Part shown: in pieces, positions 33,390 to 46,184 of the stretch | How positions within the stretch are numbered: position 1 is the first letter of the stretch | How the letters are laid out: every line of letters starts with the position of its first letter | Assembly (NCBI GenBank): GCA_012976225.1 | Contig: JAAVVG010000001.1 | Span: 1,488,001 to 1,552,000 of the forward strand | Origin: Golubevia sp. BC0850 | Lineage: Eukaryota > Basidiomycota > Exobasidiomycetes > Golubeviales > Golubeviaceae | Reading direction: 5' to 3' | DNA length: 64,000 nt | Made by a program: the position numbers and the translations under genes | Notes under the pieces: model-generated | What the model saw: only the letters and a program-made list of their open reading frames with translations | The model's database searches: none | Told to the model about the DNA's origin: nothing

Positions 33390-34555
33390 ATGTTCGCAAC
33401 TCGATTAGGTCTAGGTTCAACTTCATCCTTCCAATTCTCGACTCGCAATTTCTTCAACACCGCTCGAAATTGCCAACCAAGCAGGAGGTTCGCATCCTTC
33501 AACTCGAAAGTAGCGACCATCCAAAAGACCACTTCGAACGCTAATCAAAGGTCTAGCAATGTGCTCACTGGTGGATTGATTACTTCGGTAGGACTAGGAC
33601 TCTTTAGCTGGAATTCGAGGAACAACACTGTTCACTGTGGTGAGTAGGAGGACAAAGACATCAAGGTGGAGGACCTGCGATGAGATGGTGTTTAGGAACC
33701 TGGCATCGACAGCTTCAAGGTGATGATCATACAGCTTGGACTATCTTTGAACTTCAAAATCTATCTGTTCCCAATCTTCAGAGCCTGCAGTCGAAGCGAC
33801 TAACTCGCCAATTGGAGGAAGGAGTTACGCAGCTGCTGGCTCTGGCTCTGACCCAGCTGGACCACCCCAAAGCACCGTCAATGCCTATCAGCTTAGTTTT
33901 GGGACTGTTTGGTGAGTTGATCAGATGCATGATCCTTCAGGTGGTGGATCTTTTACAGCTCATAGCTCTCGACACTGCTGCCAGGTTGATGTCCTTGTCT
34001 TGCAGCCCAGACTGATTGTCTATCTCTCTTCCCTCTCCACTCCTCAAAGTGGTATCTGCGCCGGAGTTTTCATCAAGAAAGGTGCCAAGTTCATTGCCTT
34101 CCTACTTGGTGGGTTGAGACGTGGTTGAGAGCTCCTCTAAACAACCTGTTCTGACTTTACCTTCCCTCGCCTTTCCTTGTCTCAGGGGGAGCCTTCATTT
34201 TCCTTCAATACTTCTCCAGTCAGGTGAGCACTGGAAACCGTCACACTCTTAAAAGATCCATTGATTCAAGGAGAGACCTATCTTTAATCATGATTTACCC
34301 CTACTGACTGGCGCTCTCCTCCTGCACTCTCCTGTCTCTTCTCCTCAGCGTCTGATCACCGTCAACTGGTCTGCGCTCTCAAAACGTTACGACTCCATGG
34401 TAGACTCGGCAGCTGGCTCCGGTGGAAAGGTTTCTGGATACAATGGAAGCACGGCTCAAAGGATTTGGAATCGTGGAACTCATTTCCTGATGGCTGACTT
34501 CCAACCCAGAGCTACCTTCATGGCTGGATTATTATTGGGTCTAAGAATTGGTTAG
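33390..34555 (+). CDS. FUN14-family mitochondrial outer-membrane protein
   Basis: FUN14-domain proteins (FUNDC1 in animals) sit in the mitochondrial outer membrane. The start MFATRLGLGSTSSFQFSTRN is a mitochondrial-targeting-like sequence, followed by a hydrophobic stretch (NVLTGGLITSVGLGLF). After a Gly/Ser/Pro linker the FUN14 core is spread over small exons: NAYQLSFGTV, GICAGVFIKKGAKFIAFLLG, GAFIFLQYFSSQ, then RLITVNWSALSKRYDSMVDS. The end is FMAGLLLGLRIG, with the stop at 34553-34555, matching the conserved C-terminal helix. No clear LIR mitophagy motif (YxxL) was seen at the N-terminus, so a mitophagy role is not claimed. Confidence 0.85.
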
Positions 34556-35190
34556 GAACAGGTTGAGTTGACTGAGGTCGAAGGGGTGAGGAAACAGCTT
34601 CGCCCTTCTTCGAACTGGTTGGGCTCTTATCTGCTATCTCTAAATACTATTTCCTCGCAAGCAACGACAGAGAATGTTCTCAAACGTCCAGTCTCACTCC
34701 TTGATCTGTAAGACCGAACTAGAACCAAGACGAATCAGAAGGACAGAACACTCCCGCTACTGTCGGACGTACAGCACGAAACGTACGCACCAGTGGCGCG
34801 CTGGGAAAGTGATTCCTTGCTGCCTTCGCTCTCCAACTCTTTAGTTGATTGAAAATTGTTCGACACAGGCGAGAAAGCGAGGTAGCGACTGTTGAGATCT
34901 TGAGATGAGTCGAGAAGATGAACGATGAATACGTCACGTCCTCACTCCCCTTGTTCGCGAGCTCCTTCCTTCCTATCAAATGTAATGTACATACGAGTTA
35001 TTTAATAAGTTTGAGCTCGATATAGAAACGAAAGAAGAATTTTTCCGAGGGACGTCACTTCCGCCACTGGCTGCACTGGTTTTCGCTTATTCGGATGACA
35101 ACTCCAACCGCAGATGAAGTTTTTTAGATGAAGATTTCAGTTTTGACTTGACCCTTCCTTCCCACACCATCTCAAAAAAAAGCTTTCGAT
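34556..35190. other. intergenic region, nothing recognised
   Basis: This is a 635-bp spacer in front of the MFS transporter, presumably including its promoter. The minus-strand frame 34719-34979 lacks features. Confidence 0.4.
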
Positions 35191-38100
35191 ATGCACGACA
35201 TCTCTGCCAGAACAACTACCACATCATCCTCAGAGAAGCACATGGAGAAGAGAGACCCTTCTTCGAGCTTGGCAGAGCACACTCTTCGAAGACGTCCATG
35301 GCGTGTCACTGCCGAGCCTTTCGAAAACCTGGTATCTCACAAGTACGACAACAAAGGAACCGAGGAGGAACCAATCCACTTGATCGATTTCCTTCCAGAC
35401 GATTTAGAGAATCCGATGCAGTATGGTGAGTTGAGAGAGAGATAGGTTCGACGCGAAGGAAGGACGAACCATGTCAGCCTGAGAGGGACTTCCGTCTTCG
35501 GTTAGAACGCTGCTGAGTGCTGACCTTCCATTCTTTCTATAGGTGAATGGTACAAGTGGACCATTACAGCTTTCGCAGCTATGGCTACCCTGTCAGTCGC
35601 TGCAGCGTCGTCCGCTTATTCAGGCTCAATCAACTCAATCGCTCTCCACTTTGGAGAGACAAACAAGACAAGGCTGACATTGGGAGTCAGTCTGTTCGTT
35701 CTGGGGGTAAGTTAAAGATGAAGGAGAGGTGGAGGTGGTAGCAGAGGGATGAGGGAGGTGAACCTTCTTCTTCCTCTACTCTCTGGACCAAGCTCCATCT
35801 CACTTCTTGCGGCTCTCGGAACTAGCAACTGATCTCTTGGCTGATCAAAAACCTCTTCTTTGGATCGCAGTTTGCTCTAGGTCCGCTTGTATGGGCGCCC
35901 CTCTCCGAATTGTATGGTAGAAGAAACACTTTCCTGGCTTCTTTTGCCTTCCTCACGTTGTTCAACGGATTGGCTATGGTCTCTCCGAATCTGGATACTC
36001 TGGTTGCGCTGAGATTTTTAGGTGAGTGCTTTTTTTGAGCCCGATTATTGCTACAGAGCTGTTCGAGACAGAGTTCAAGCTTACCACGTCTCTTCGCCCT
36101 TCTTTCCCAGCTGGATCTTTTGGGTGCGCCTCTCTAGTCAATGGAGGCGGAACTGTGGCTGATCTGCACAACGGAGAAAAGAGAGGCCTAGGTATGGCTC
36201 TTTTTGCCAGCGCTCCCTTTTTAGGTTAGTAGCTACGTCGATTGACGACCTCTGTTCAAAAGACGCCCAACTAACTCCAATCATGTCTTCGTCTTCTTCT
36301 CTTTCTCTCACAACAGGTCCAGCGATAGGTGAGATCCCTATTCGGGGACTTCATTCTCAATTGTTATCTCGCTCAAACCGTTACCGCTCTTTCCCCTCTC
36401 CATCAAAACAGGTCCTATCGCTGGAGGTTTCCTCAATCCTTTGGGATGGAAGGCTGTGTTCGTTTTCCTTACCATCTTCACTGGGGTCATCTTCTTAATT
36501 GGCCTACTACTTCCAGAGACTTACGCTCCGATCTTACTTCGTCAGAGAGCTGCTAGATTGACGAAAATCACTGGGATTGAACACGTCTCGAGAATCGACT
36601 ACGGGAAGAACATTTCTGCCCGCCATAACTTCTCTGTGGGAATCATGAGACCTCTTCAACTTCTTATCTGGGAGCCAATTGTCTCGATCTTATCCCTTTA
36701 TGTTGCGATCATCTATGTGAGTAAGAATGAGAGACGTCGGAACCCTTAACGTCGCTGACATTAGATCTTCTCTCCCCCTTCCCTTCGTTCTCACATATCC
36801 AGGCTCTACTATACTCCTTCTTTGGCGCTTTCCCAATTGTATTCCAAACGAATAAAGGTTGGAATCCAGGAGTCGGTGGTCTTGCGTGAGTAGACAACTC
36901 AGAGAAAAGGTAAAAAGGGGGAAGATTTTAAAGAAAGGTGGAGAAAAGCTGATGCATCTTCTCCTCTCTCTTTCCTCAGTTTCCTCGGTATCGCCGTTGG
37001 TGTGCTCATTTCGGGTGAGTGTCAGAGAGTTCGCAGTCAAGCTCAATTTGCATCTCCAGCTTCGTTCTGACATCCGTTTCTCTTCCTTCATCTACCTCGA
37101 CAGTCGCTTATATTGTAGTCTTCGAGAATCCTCGCTACATTAAGATCGCACAAAGAACCCCTGACGCTCTTCCAGAGCCCGAGGTTCGTTTGTTAGCCGC
37201 TAAGCTGGGAGCCCCTGCCATTGTCATTGGATTGGCAGGCTTCGCTGGAACGAACGGGTTTGGAATCCATTGGGCCGTTCCAATCTTTTTCTCTGGTTTC
37301 TTCGGCTTCGGGATGGTCAACGTCTTCTTATCCTTGAGTTCTTATCTCATCGACTCATACGTCATCTACGCTGCTTCTGTATTGGCGGCTAACAGTCTGC
37401 TGAGGTCGCTTTTTGGAACTGCCTTCCCTTTGTTCACACCTCAGTAAGTTTGAAAATGGCGCGATGAGAAGGGCACAAGTCTAAGATGGAGCTCTTTTGT
37501 TCATTCGACTCACACTCGTTCCTATCCCTTCCTCCTCTTCTTCTCTCTCTCTTCCCCCCCCCCCTCCCCGGCCCCTTTTCCTCCTCCTTCTACCAACTTT
37601 TCTCTTCTCTCTTCCAGAATGTATGCCGTGAGTGTGCTTCGTGGAAGGCGGACAACCTCGCAGCGGACGTCTCACCCCTTTTTCACCTCCGCTGACTTTT
37701 CTTCCCCTCATCTCTCATCTTTTTCACCTGCTCTCTCCCCTCTGTTCTCCTACTGCAGAAACTAGGCATTCACTGGGCCCCAGCAGTAGCCACTCTCCTC
37801 GCTCTGGTCTGTCTTCCTTTCCCATTCATCTTTGAGGCTCATGGAAAGTCGATTCGTTCAAAATGCAAGTATGCAGCAGAAGCTGCTGCTACTCTTGCTT
37901 TGATGATACAAGGCTCTGTTGGTGGAAAGTATCACGATGAAGGTGAGTTCAAACTGAATCGGAAGACGGGATTCAAGAGACATTTCAGTCGACGTCGTCG
38001 CCACCCACGCTGACCTCCCATGTCTTCGCTCTTTCTCTCAAACCTTGCTACATCAGACAATCCGACCGAAGTTGCGGCCAACATGGAATTGGGAATGGTC

Positions 38101-38289
38101 AGGACTACCAGTAACCTTTCAAGGATGGGCTCAAATCTGTCAAGAATGAACTCCAGCAAGCAAGAGAGACAAATCGCTCCTCAAAAGTCAAACAAAAGGC
38201 TGTCTCATCACGAAGAGGAGCTGATATCTCAACCGAATTCTCAAAGTGGTCATGAAAACCTCACAGCTCAATCTTCAGACGATCAGTGA
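35191..38289 (+). CDS. MFS drug:H+ antiporter (DHA1), polyamine/multidrug type
   Basis: A twelve-helix transporter of the DHA1 group that includes Flr1, Tpo and Cyp5-like proteins. The cytosolic N-terminus (about 80 aa) precedes WYKWTITAFAAMATLSVAAA. Motif A is at PLVWAPLSELYGRRNTFLAS, the motif C pattern at GPAIGPIAGGF and the linker PETYAPILLRQRA, followed by helices 7-12 (NGFGIHWAVPIFFSGFFGFG, SLFGTAFPLFTPQMYAKLG). The C-terminal tail is hydrophilic. About twelve exons, including two microexons: 36317-36328 (12 nt, completes GPAIG) and 37618-37627 (10 nt, QMYA). Both are required to restore conserved family motifs. An 11-C run lies in the intron before the second microexon. Substrate is unknown; polyamines or drugs are the family's usual cargo. 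Confidence 0.87.
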
Positions 38290-39202
38290 GATCTTGTCAG
38301 AAAGCCTTTTCGACGTCGACTTCTTCTAGCTCACCCCTTCATCAATTTCAAACAATGCTTCAGTGCTCTATCTTATTCCTCAATCTTCGTGCATCGCAAA
38401 TGAATAATCCCACATTTCTCCAATGAGGACACAAATCAACCCACCCCCCCCCCTTCCCCTCCTTTTTTTCCTCTCCTTACTTCATGTCCATTTCTGCTTC
38501 ATCTCATCTCTCGTCCATCGTCCCAAAAACACATGTACTATCTTAGCAATATTTCTCTCTAATACGCATTTCTCGACCCAGCAGATATGAGTGGAAGTAT
38601 TGAATGAGCTCAGCGCTATTCATTCACTCATTAATAGTCCAACAGAAAGCGAAATAAGACCAAGACTTTTTGTTTAAAAAGAATGAGAAGGTTTGCGTAA
38701 ACGCTCCTGTACAGAGTCTGAGAAGCTTCGATTTGAAGAGACTAAGAGAACCAAGCTGAAAAAAGGGGGAGATGGAGAAAAGAAGACAAAGAGAGTAACC
38801 AGGAGAACAAGAGAATGTGGGGGGGGGGGGTGATGAAGAAGCAACGCAGCTAATGCAAGTAAACCGAATTTGTGTGTATGTTTTTTGAATAGCATTTCGG
38901 AGACTTGTGGTGTAGATGGAGCAAAATAGCAAGGACAGAGAGAGAGAAATAAAGGGGATTGGAGATTTTTGTACAATCCTTTGCTTTGGGGGATTTAAAA
39001 AAGAGGTATGAAAGGAATCTGAAAGAAATAAGTTTAAACGAAAGAGAGAGGGTTGAGCCGAAAAGCAGAATCAAGGAGGAGAGAGAGAGAGAGAGAAACG
39101 GTGAACTTGAGGAGTCGGAGAGGCAGAAAAGAGAAGGAAGACAGCAGGAAGTGAGGTCTTCAGGTTTCAGAGATTGACTTGAAGAAATTGACTGCTGGTG
39201 AT
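38290..39202. other. convergent spacer with homopolymer runs
   Basis: Between the MFS and lipase 3' ends. It contains C runs near 38440-38452, a G run near 38819-38829 and GA-repeat blocks near 39078-39098. No supported gene. Confidence 0.5.
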
Positions 39203-41514
39203 TTATGAGACTTGAACCATTCCTGGACCACTGGAAGTTTGAGTCATCTCTGGAGCACGAGCGTTCCTTGGCATGGTAGTCTCGATAGTGTCCTGTTACA
39301 GAAGAATGAAACGCAAGAGTCAGTGAAATGATTCTCACGAATCGAAAAAGAGACAAGATACGATTCTGATTTAAAGAAACTCACCTTGATTCCAGGGAAG
39401 ACGGTTCTCCAAGCATCGATACCGAAGATCATGTCCAAATGTTCATATCCTTCCAATTCGACAGCGTGAACGATTCTCATGTTGGTTTCGTGATTCTGAA
39501 TTCTTTGAATTAGAGGTTTTCCTAGGACCAGATAATCGATGTTACCGTAGTAGACAGAGTGAGGCGGGAAAGATCTTGGGAACCATGGGTCGGTAATGCG
39601 TGGGTCAAAGATACAACCACGGTGGGAGAAACCAGACATGTACCTAGAAAAAGAAAGGTTGATGAGGAATCAGAAACTGTTGAAAAGGAACAGAGGCAGA
39701 GAGGTGGAATCGACTCTCTCAACTCCTTGACAACTCACCAGTAAAGCAATTCAGAAGAAGTTCCAACAGGGAGAGTCCTAAACATCTTAGGTTTTTGACG
39801 GTTAACCCAATTGTGATCATGGAAACCGAACAAGAAAGCAAAGATGACATAACCTAAATGACCAAACCAGAAAGCAGGTAAATATTGATGAAACAAACCA
39901 ATGACAGGAATGAATTCCTTCACACCAAAGATAAGAGACCACCATTTCCTAGATCTAAATTGTCTCATGATTGAGAATGGGAACTTTCTCAAAACCGGTC
40001 CTGCATAAACTGAAGGTCCAAGAGCAACGAAGCATGAAAGTTTGTTACCGATTTCAGGACACATTCCAGGAGAAAGAGCCAAGTACATTGAACCTGAACC
40101 TTGAGAATGTCCAACGTAAGCAACCTTTGCGAAACCAGTTGCACCTACTACGAATTCGATAACGTCCCTTAAATCGAAGGCTAATTCTTTTAATCCCCAT
40201 GCCCAGAATCTTGGATCGTCTCTTGAGTATTCAGTGTGTCCAGCTCCAAAGTTGGCTCTGATGTTGGTAACCCAAACGTCGTAACCTTGATCGACTAGCC
40301 AGAATGCCATAGAACGTTCTTCGTTAACTACAAAGTGAGAAGAGTTACATAGAATACCGTGTTGGAGAATCACTGGGTAACCGGCTGGTCCAGTTCGGCG
40401 AGGATCAGAGATACGGTGAGCTTTCAAAACCCAACCACCTTCAGTAATGATTTCGTGTTCGTCACATTGGTAGCCCCAGAACTGTTAGAAGAAGGAATTG
40501 GTGGGAGTGGAGGTTGTCAGAGTTGAGTTTGAAGAGAGGATTGCGAGAAATCGCAGTACCCCTACTCCCTTGCGCCACCGTCTCCTTTTCTCATCCCTTT
40601 CTCTGGTTCAATCTGTTGGGATTTCAAGCTTTCTGAATCCATGCAAACCTTTCCGATCGAGGTAGCAAAGAAGAGTGTCCCACCCTTTCTCATCTCAACT
40701 TTTCAATTTCCGACCCAAGTCCATCAACCACCACCGCCCCTCGACTCACCTCAGCGTAATAAGCGGTTCTTGCACTCAAACGTTCTCCAGTGATTCTCCT
40801 TTCATATTCTCTGTCCGCCTTAGCTTTTGGAGGGGATTTCTTGAGAGGGTTGAGGTAGGAAGCGAAAGCAGCCACCAAGACTAGACCCATAGCACCCAAA
40901 GTGATGAGGAAAGAAATGGCTTGTCTCCAAGACAAACGCAACTTTTGAAGCCTTCCAAATTCACCGTAGTTCTGAAATGGCAGAATGAAAGAGGGGGAAG
41001 AAGTCGAAAGGTTAATCAAGAATCGATTTGAAGGCTGAGAGAGAGAAAAGCCGGTAACAGTTGCTTACCTCTACTACATGGTCAAAGAAAGGCATCTGAA
41101 GTTCAGACTCCTCAGCTGAATGATGAAAGAAAGCGAGATGAAATCAGTCATTTGAAAAAGTGGAAGTAAAGAGAGAGAGAGAGACTAACCATAAGAAGGG
41201 AAAGTAGGATCAAAGAATTCTCTACCTTCGCCATCATCGTAATGAGTTCCGGCTTCACCAGTAGTGTGTTGAACTTCAACGTTGAAATTACGATTGTCAT
41301 GAATTTGACCTGGTTCAAGTTGATTGTAACTTGCAGTGGTGTTACGTTGATCGTTGTAGTTGTAAGCGTCTTCTTGATTTGGCATGGCTGGAGCTGCTGA
41401 AGATTGATCTTGGAACGGATTCTCTGAAGCTTCTGGTTGATGAGCTGAACCTGCTGAAGAAGCTGCTTGAGAAGTTCCACGACGACGACCTGAATAGTCG
41501 ATAAAGTTAGACAT
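39203..41514 (-). CDS. steryl ester hydrolase / acid lipase-like protein
   Basis: An alpha/beta-hydrolase of the lysosomal acid lipase group to which yeast Yeh1, Yeh2 and Tgl1 belong; these cleave steryl esters at lipid droplets or the plasma membrane. The N-terminus is disordered, then a membrane anchor (AISFLITLGAMGLVLVAAFA). The lipase part begins FWGYQCDEHEIITEGGWVLK, with HGILCNSSHFVVNEERS (oxyanion His-Gly), RANFGAGHTEYSRDDPRFWAW, and the nucleophile elbow VAYVGHSQGSGSMYLA. A later exon carries NIDYLVLGKPLIQRI and the likely catalytic His in LEGYEHLDMIFGIDAW. The stop is at 39203. About five exons. All catalytic elements look intact. The sterol-ester substrate is inferred from the anchor and family resemblance. 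Confidence 0.85.
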
Positions 41515-42065
41515 GGTGACACAGGAGGAAGAGTGGATTTGACGGAAAGTAGGAGATCAGAGTTGGATGAGTTTGAGAGAGGTGTTGAAGAATCAGAGAG
41601 TCAAGGGTTGAGCCCGTTGAACAATCTTCTTGAAGAGGAGCTTGAAGGGAGGAAAGAAGGGGGGAAAGGTAAGAAAAGAGAGTGAGAGAATGAAAAGAGG
41701 ATGAGATGGATGGGGAAGGAGGAAAAGGTGCGGGGACGAGACGAGAGATTCCAATTTCCACGCTGGCCCTGGAAGCGGAACTGCAATACTGGCCTGGTCG
41801 TGAAAAGAGAAATCTGCCATCTTCCATATTTTTTGTATGGAGTTGGATACCAACTCAATGTTATATTCTCAAGAAATTCATGACTCCCCAGAGAGGGAGA
41901 GCGTTGGAGTGGGCATAGTGTACTGTACAGTATAACTCATCTCTCGATCTTCGTGTCCTCGCTGTCTCTCCTTCCCATCATCATCTCCTGGATTGAAGTT
42001 GACTCCCTTTTCAACGAGAGTGGCCCTTTAGGGACTCATCACCCACTCTTCCACCTTCACCTTTT
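41515..42065. other. divergent promoter region, lipase / helicase
   Basis: A 551-bp spacer between divergent genes, rich in GA and CT tracts. Overlapping minus-strand frames at 41507-41858 are low-complexity and not supported. Confidence 0.4.
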
Positions 42066-45000
42066 ATGATGAATCCATACCAAAACGGAGGAGTTCCTCT
42101 TCCTCCTACTCGACCAGCTGCCATGAATCACTCTCAATCTCGTCCACCTCCTCCTGTTGCTCCTCAAGCCTTTTGGAATCGACCTCCTCCTCCTCCACCA
42201 ATTGGACCTGCAGCTCATTTTCAAGGTCAAACTTATCATCTACCACCATTTCAACCTCAATACTTTCCACCACCTCCAGCTCCTGTTCAATTTCACCCGC
42301 CGCCGAATCAATGGATTCCACAACAGTACTATCCTCCTCCTGGGTTTCGCCTTCCTCATTATGGAACCTATCCTAACCTTCCTAGTCCACGACCTCCTCC
42401 TCCAGCTCCACTTTTCAACCCACCAGAGCCTAACCTTCTCGCCATTCCCAGAAATGGACGTCTTCCGGAATTAACAAAGTCAAAGAAAGCTGTTTCTGCA
42501 GCAGCTTCTACTGATCTTTCTATTCCTGAGGAGATCACTCCAGCTACAACTCCTACAGATGGTGGAGAGAAAAAACAGAAGAAAGTTTCAGAGAAAGGAT
42601 CTACGAATGTAAAGGTTCCGACATCGAATAAGAAGTTGGACCTATACGCTGATATCTTTATTGTGAGTCTCCGAGTGTCTCGCAAGATATCTTCTCATTC
42701 TTCGCTGAATCATTTTCCTTATTCGTCTCCAGCCTGCTTGGTTACTAGAAGTCAACGCCGATCAAGCATTCTTTAACGTCCCTCATGAAGCTCCAGAACC
42801 TTTCGATGGTCAGGGATACTCTTCCAAATTCCTTACCAAACACCTATTGGAAAATTCAGAAAAAGTAGAAAGCGAAGCTGAAAGTGAAGAAAATGAAGAT
42901 GCTTTACTAGAAAAAGAAAGTAGAAAACAAGATTCAATTCCATTAGTGTCAAACAAGTTCGATTCTCCTTGGTCTAATAATAATTCCGGAAGTGTTACAA
43001 GTATCTCAGAAAACTCGAATCATCGAGAAAACTCAGAAAGTCAAAAACAAAATCAAAACCAAAAAGAAAAAAGAAGAAAAAAAGATCACGTTAATTTCTC
43101 TGATGAGAGAGATGATTTCGATCCTACTACTCCTTCAGCTCTTTCGGAAGTAGGAGGAGAAGAATACTTCTCTAAGGAAAAGCGAGCTTCGCTATTAGAA
43201 CCGAAGATTCAAGGAGCAAATTGGGGTTCAGGTAGTGGGAACGATTGGACGAACTCAGTAGGTGCAGTAGCTCAAGATCAAAAAAGTGGACAAACTTCAC
43301 CAATTCCGAGTTCAAATTCGACTATCTTCAACTCGCTAGATGCCAATGTAGCGGCTTCATCTCTCAAGCAATCCTCCGACTCTTTGTCTCTAGAGGTGTC
43401 AGCTATCGACATTCCAATCGAACAAGACGAGGTTCCACCTTTAGAAGCTTCCACTTACGTCGCAAGATTCCAACAGCTCTTATCTTTAGAAATGGATTCC
43501 AGGATCTTAGATTTATCGAAGCAATCCTTGTTCGAAGTAGGACTTAAGGCTTATGATCCAGAGGACAGAGATTTAGGCCTCTGGTCCTTAGCTCTTCCTG
43601 GGATCAGAGAGGACCGTCCTCATCTAATTCCTGGAGATAGAGTAGAATTAAGAGCTCTTGCTTCCTTTTCTAAATCTTGGTTGAAACTTGCCTTCGATGC
43701 TCATATCACTTCCGTCAGAGCTATCGAAGGGAAAATCGTTTTGGATTGTAAGGAATTAGAAGGAGCTTTGAAGGGATACTATCCGAGTGTTGAAAAGGCT
43801 AGGTTTAACGTCATTTTTCATCCAAGACTTAAGATGGAAAGAGATTCTTTGGATAGCTTCAAGGTTTTGGAATCTAGCTTGAAGAGAGGTCATAGAGTTG
43901 GAAACACTTTGAGAAGATGGTTGTTTCCAACTGAAGCTCATGCTAGGTTTAAGAATGAAGGTGAGGGTGGGAAGGACAGGATTTGGGAAGGTGAAATGAA
44001 ACATTTCGATGAAAGATTGAATGAGGAACAAAAAGATGCTGTAGAAAGTATCTCTTCAAGACTTCTCAAGATTCCCTATTTGATCTCTGGACCTCCGGGT
44101 GAGTAGAATCGTGGGGCGTCTCGATGGAATGTTTCTTACCCGAATTCTTTTTTTCGCCTTGGTTTCTTCCTAAAGGAACTGGAAAGACGAAGACGTTAAC
44201 TGAGGCCGTTTTGCAAGTACTTCATCGTCAACCTCAATCTACAATCCTTCTAGCCGCTCCTTCTTCTACCGCTGCCGATACCTTAGCTCTTAGATTAGCT
44301 GGATCATTGAAGCAAGGAGAAATGATCAGGATCAACGATTTCTCCAGGACTTTTGCTGAAGTACCAGAAAAGCTGATGCTGTATTGTTCAATCGACGAAG
44401 AGAAGAACGTCTTTTGTTTACCAGAGCTTAAAGCTTTGATGGAAGCAAGAGTCATCGTAACAACCACTTTCGACGCTTCTCTTTTGGTCAAAGCTAGAGT
44501 CACAAACTCGGATTTAGCAAAGCTCAACGTAGCAGTGGCTTCTACCATCAAACCAAGAAAGGATTCAAAAGATGAAGTTCAAGATGAAGGAGTTCCACTT
44601 CACTTTACTCATTTGATCATTGATGAAACAGGTCAAGGAACGGAAGCTGAATTATCAAGTCTTTTAGCAACCATTTTACCTTCAAAGGAATCTTCAAGAA
44701 ATAGAGATCCAGTTTTAGTTTTTTGTGGAGATCATAATCAACTGGGAGCCAGAATTCAGTCTCATGAAGCTAGGTCTAATGGTTTAGATATTTCTCTGTT
44801 GGAGAGACTTTGGGACAGACCGGTTTACAATCAAGCGATGAAAAGACTTAGAGAAGGTAGAAGAAGGTCAACTCTTAAAGCCTTGAATTCTGGAGGTTTG
44901 TTCTCTAGTAGTCGTAATGGATTGGTTCCGAAAGAGAGTTTCTGCGCTCACTTGGTACAGAATTATAGGAGTAGACACCCAGCTCTATTGATGGCTCCAT

Positions 45001-45855
45001 CATCTCTCTTCTACAATGACACTTTAAGACCTGCTGATTTAAGGAAGAGTGAACTGAGAAATTGGAATGAGTTACCTACCAAAGGATTCCCTCTTTTGTT
45101 CGAAGGAGTTGAGGGAGAAGATAAATGGGTGGACGAAGGAGTCAGTTGGCATAGTGAGTTATTTCTCGAGAAGAATCGAAAAGATTAGGACAAAGGATTC
45201 TGAACCCTTTTTTGTCTCCTTATCGCTGTATTTTTCAGATCCATTAGAGGCTCAGAAAGTCATAGAACTGATTCAAAGTCTTACTGGAATCTATCGTGAT
45301 CCAGAAGGGAAATTCATGTTATCCAATGCTGGAGAACCTCGTCCTCGACAATGGGTTTCAGCCTCAGACATAGCAGTGATTTCACCTTTCAGAGAACAAG
45401 TTTGGAGACTTCGTCTAGCACTAAGAAAGATAGGTCTTTCAACCGTCAACGTAGGAACCACTGAAGTTTTTCAGGGTGCAGAACATTTAGTAACCATAAT
45501 TTCAACCGTCAGAACAAGAGAAAGGTTCTTAAAAGACGACATGAAGAATTCTTTGGGTTTGATTTATGAAAGAAAGAGGTTTTGTGTTGCTACCACTAGA
45601 GCTCAGGAATTGTTGATAGTGGTTGGAAATCCTCAACTTTTGAAAGTAGATCCTTATTGGAGAAGTTTTTTGGAATTGGTCATTAGACAGAAAGCTTATC
45701 GAGGAATTCAGGTTGATAGAATCGATCCGTTTTCTGCTTCAGACATTTCGGTTTTGGAAAGTGAAGAAGTTGGAAGAAGAGGTGCTAAGAGTGAGCATGC
45801 ATCTCAGGCTATTACTGGTAGAGTTGTTGCTGAAGCTTTGGAAGAGGAGCTGTGA
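42066..45855 (+). CDS. SF1 RNA helicase, MOV10/SDE3-like
   Basis: This Upf1-like superfamily 1 helicase resembles MOV10, Armitage and SDE3, which act in RNA silencing and mRNA decay. The first 115 residues are Pro/Gln/Tyr-rich, with PPPPP runs. An Asn/Ser/Glu-rich linker follows. The MOV10-type region reads DRVELRALASFSKSWLKLAF and ARFNVIFHPRLKMERDS. Motif I (GPPGTGKTKT) is split by an intron at 44100-44175. Motif II is DETGQG, then FCGDHNQLGARIQS (motif III), QNYRSRHPALLMAPSSLFYN (motif IV), DIAVISPFREQVWRLR, and the motif V/VI region TEVFQGAEHLVTIIS and RKRFCVATTRAQELLIVV. Four exons; the stop is at 45853-45855. No PAZ, RNase or Argonaute gene is nearby. Confidence 0.88.
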
Positions 45856-46184
45856 ATAGAAGAGTGAAGGGGGAAAGGGGCCAAGGGGCAGGGAGGATAC
45901 AAAAAAAGACGAAGAATTGAAAGAAGACTTGGATACCTCAGAACACTACGCTACTGTAAATTAAATCGAGAACCAATGATCTTGAGATCAAGAACGAAAA
46001 GCAACTTTATGTAGCAACTCTTCTGACTGATCAAGTGTCTAACAGCACAGAAGTCTCACACTGGAATTTGCAGAGGCGGAATCGGTTTGAAAAGATAAAC
46101 CTATCGGTGACATGATAATTTGAAGTGAAAGGAAAAACTGAATTCTATAGTTGTGCTGTGTTCTGTGTTCAATTTTTGAAGACT
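45856..46184. other. convergent spacer, nothing recognised
   Basis: Short AT-rich 3' region between the helicase and the NiCoT gene. Confidence 0.4.
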
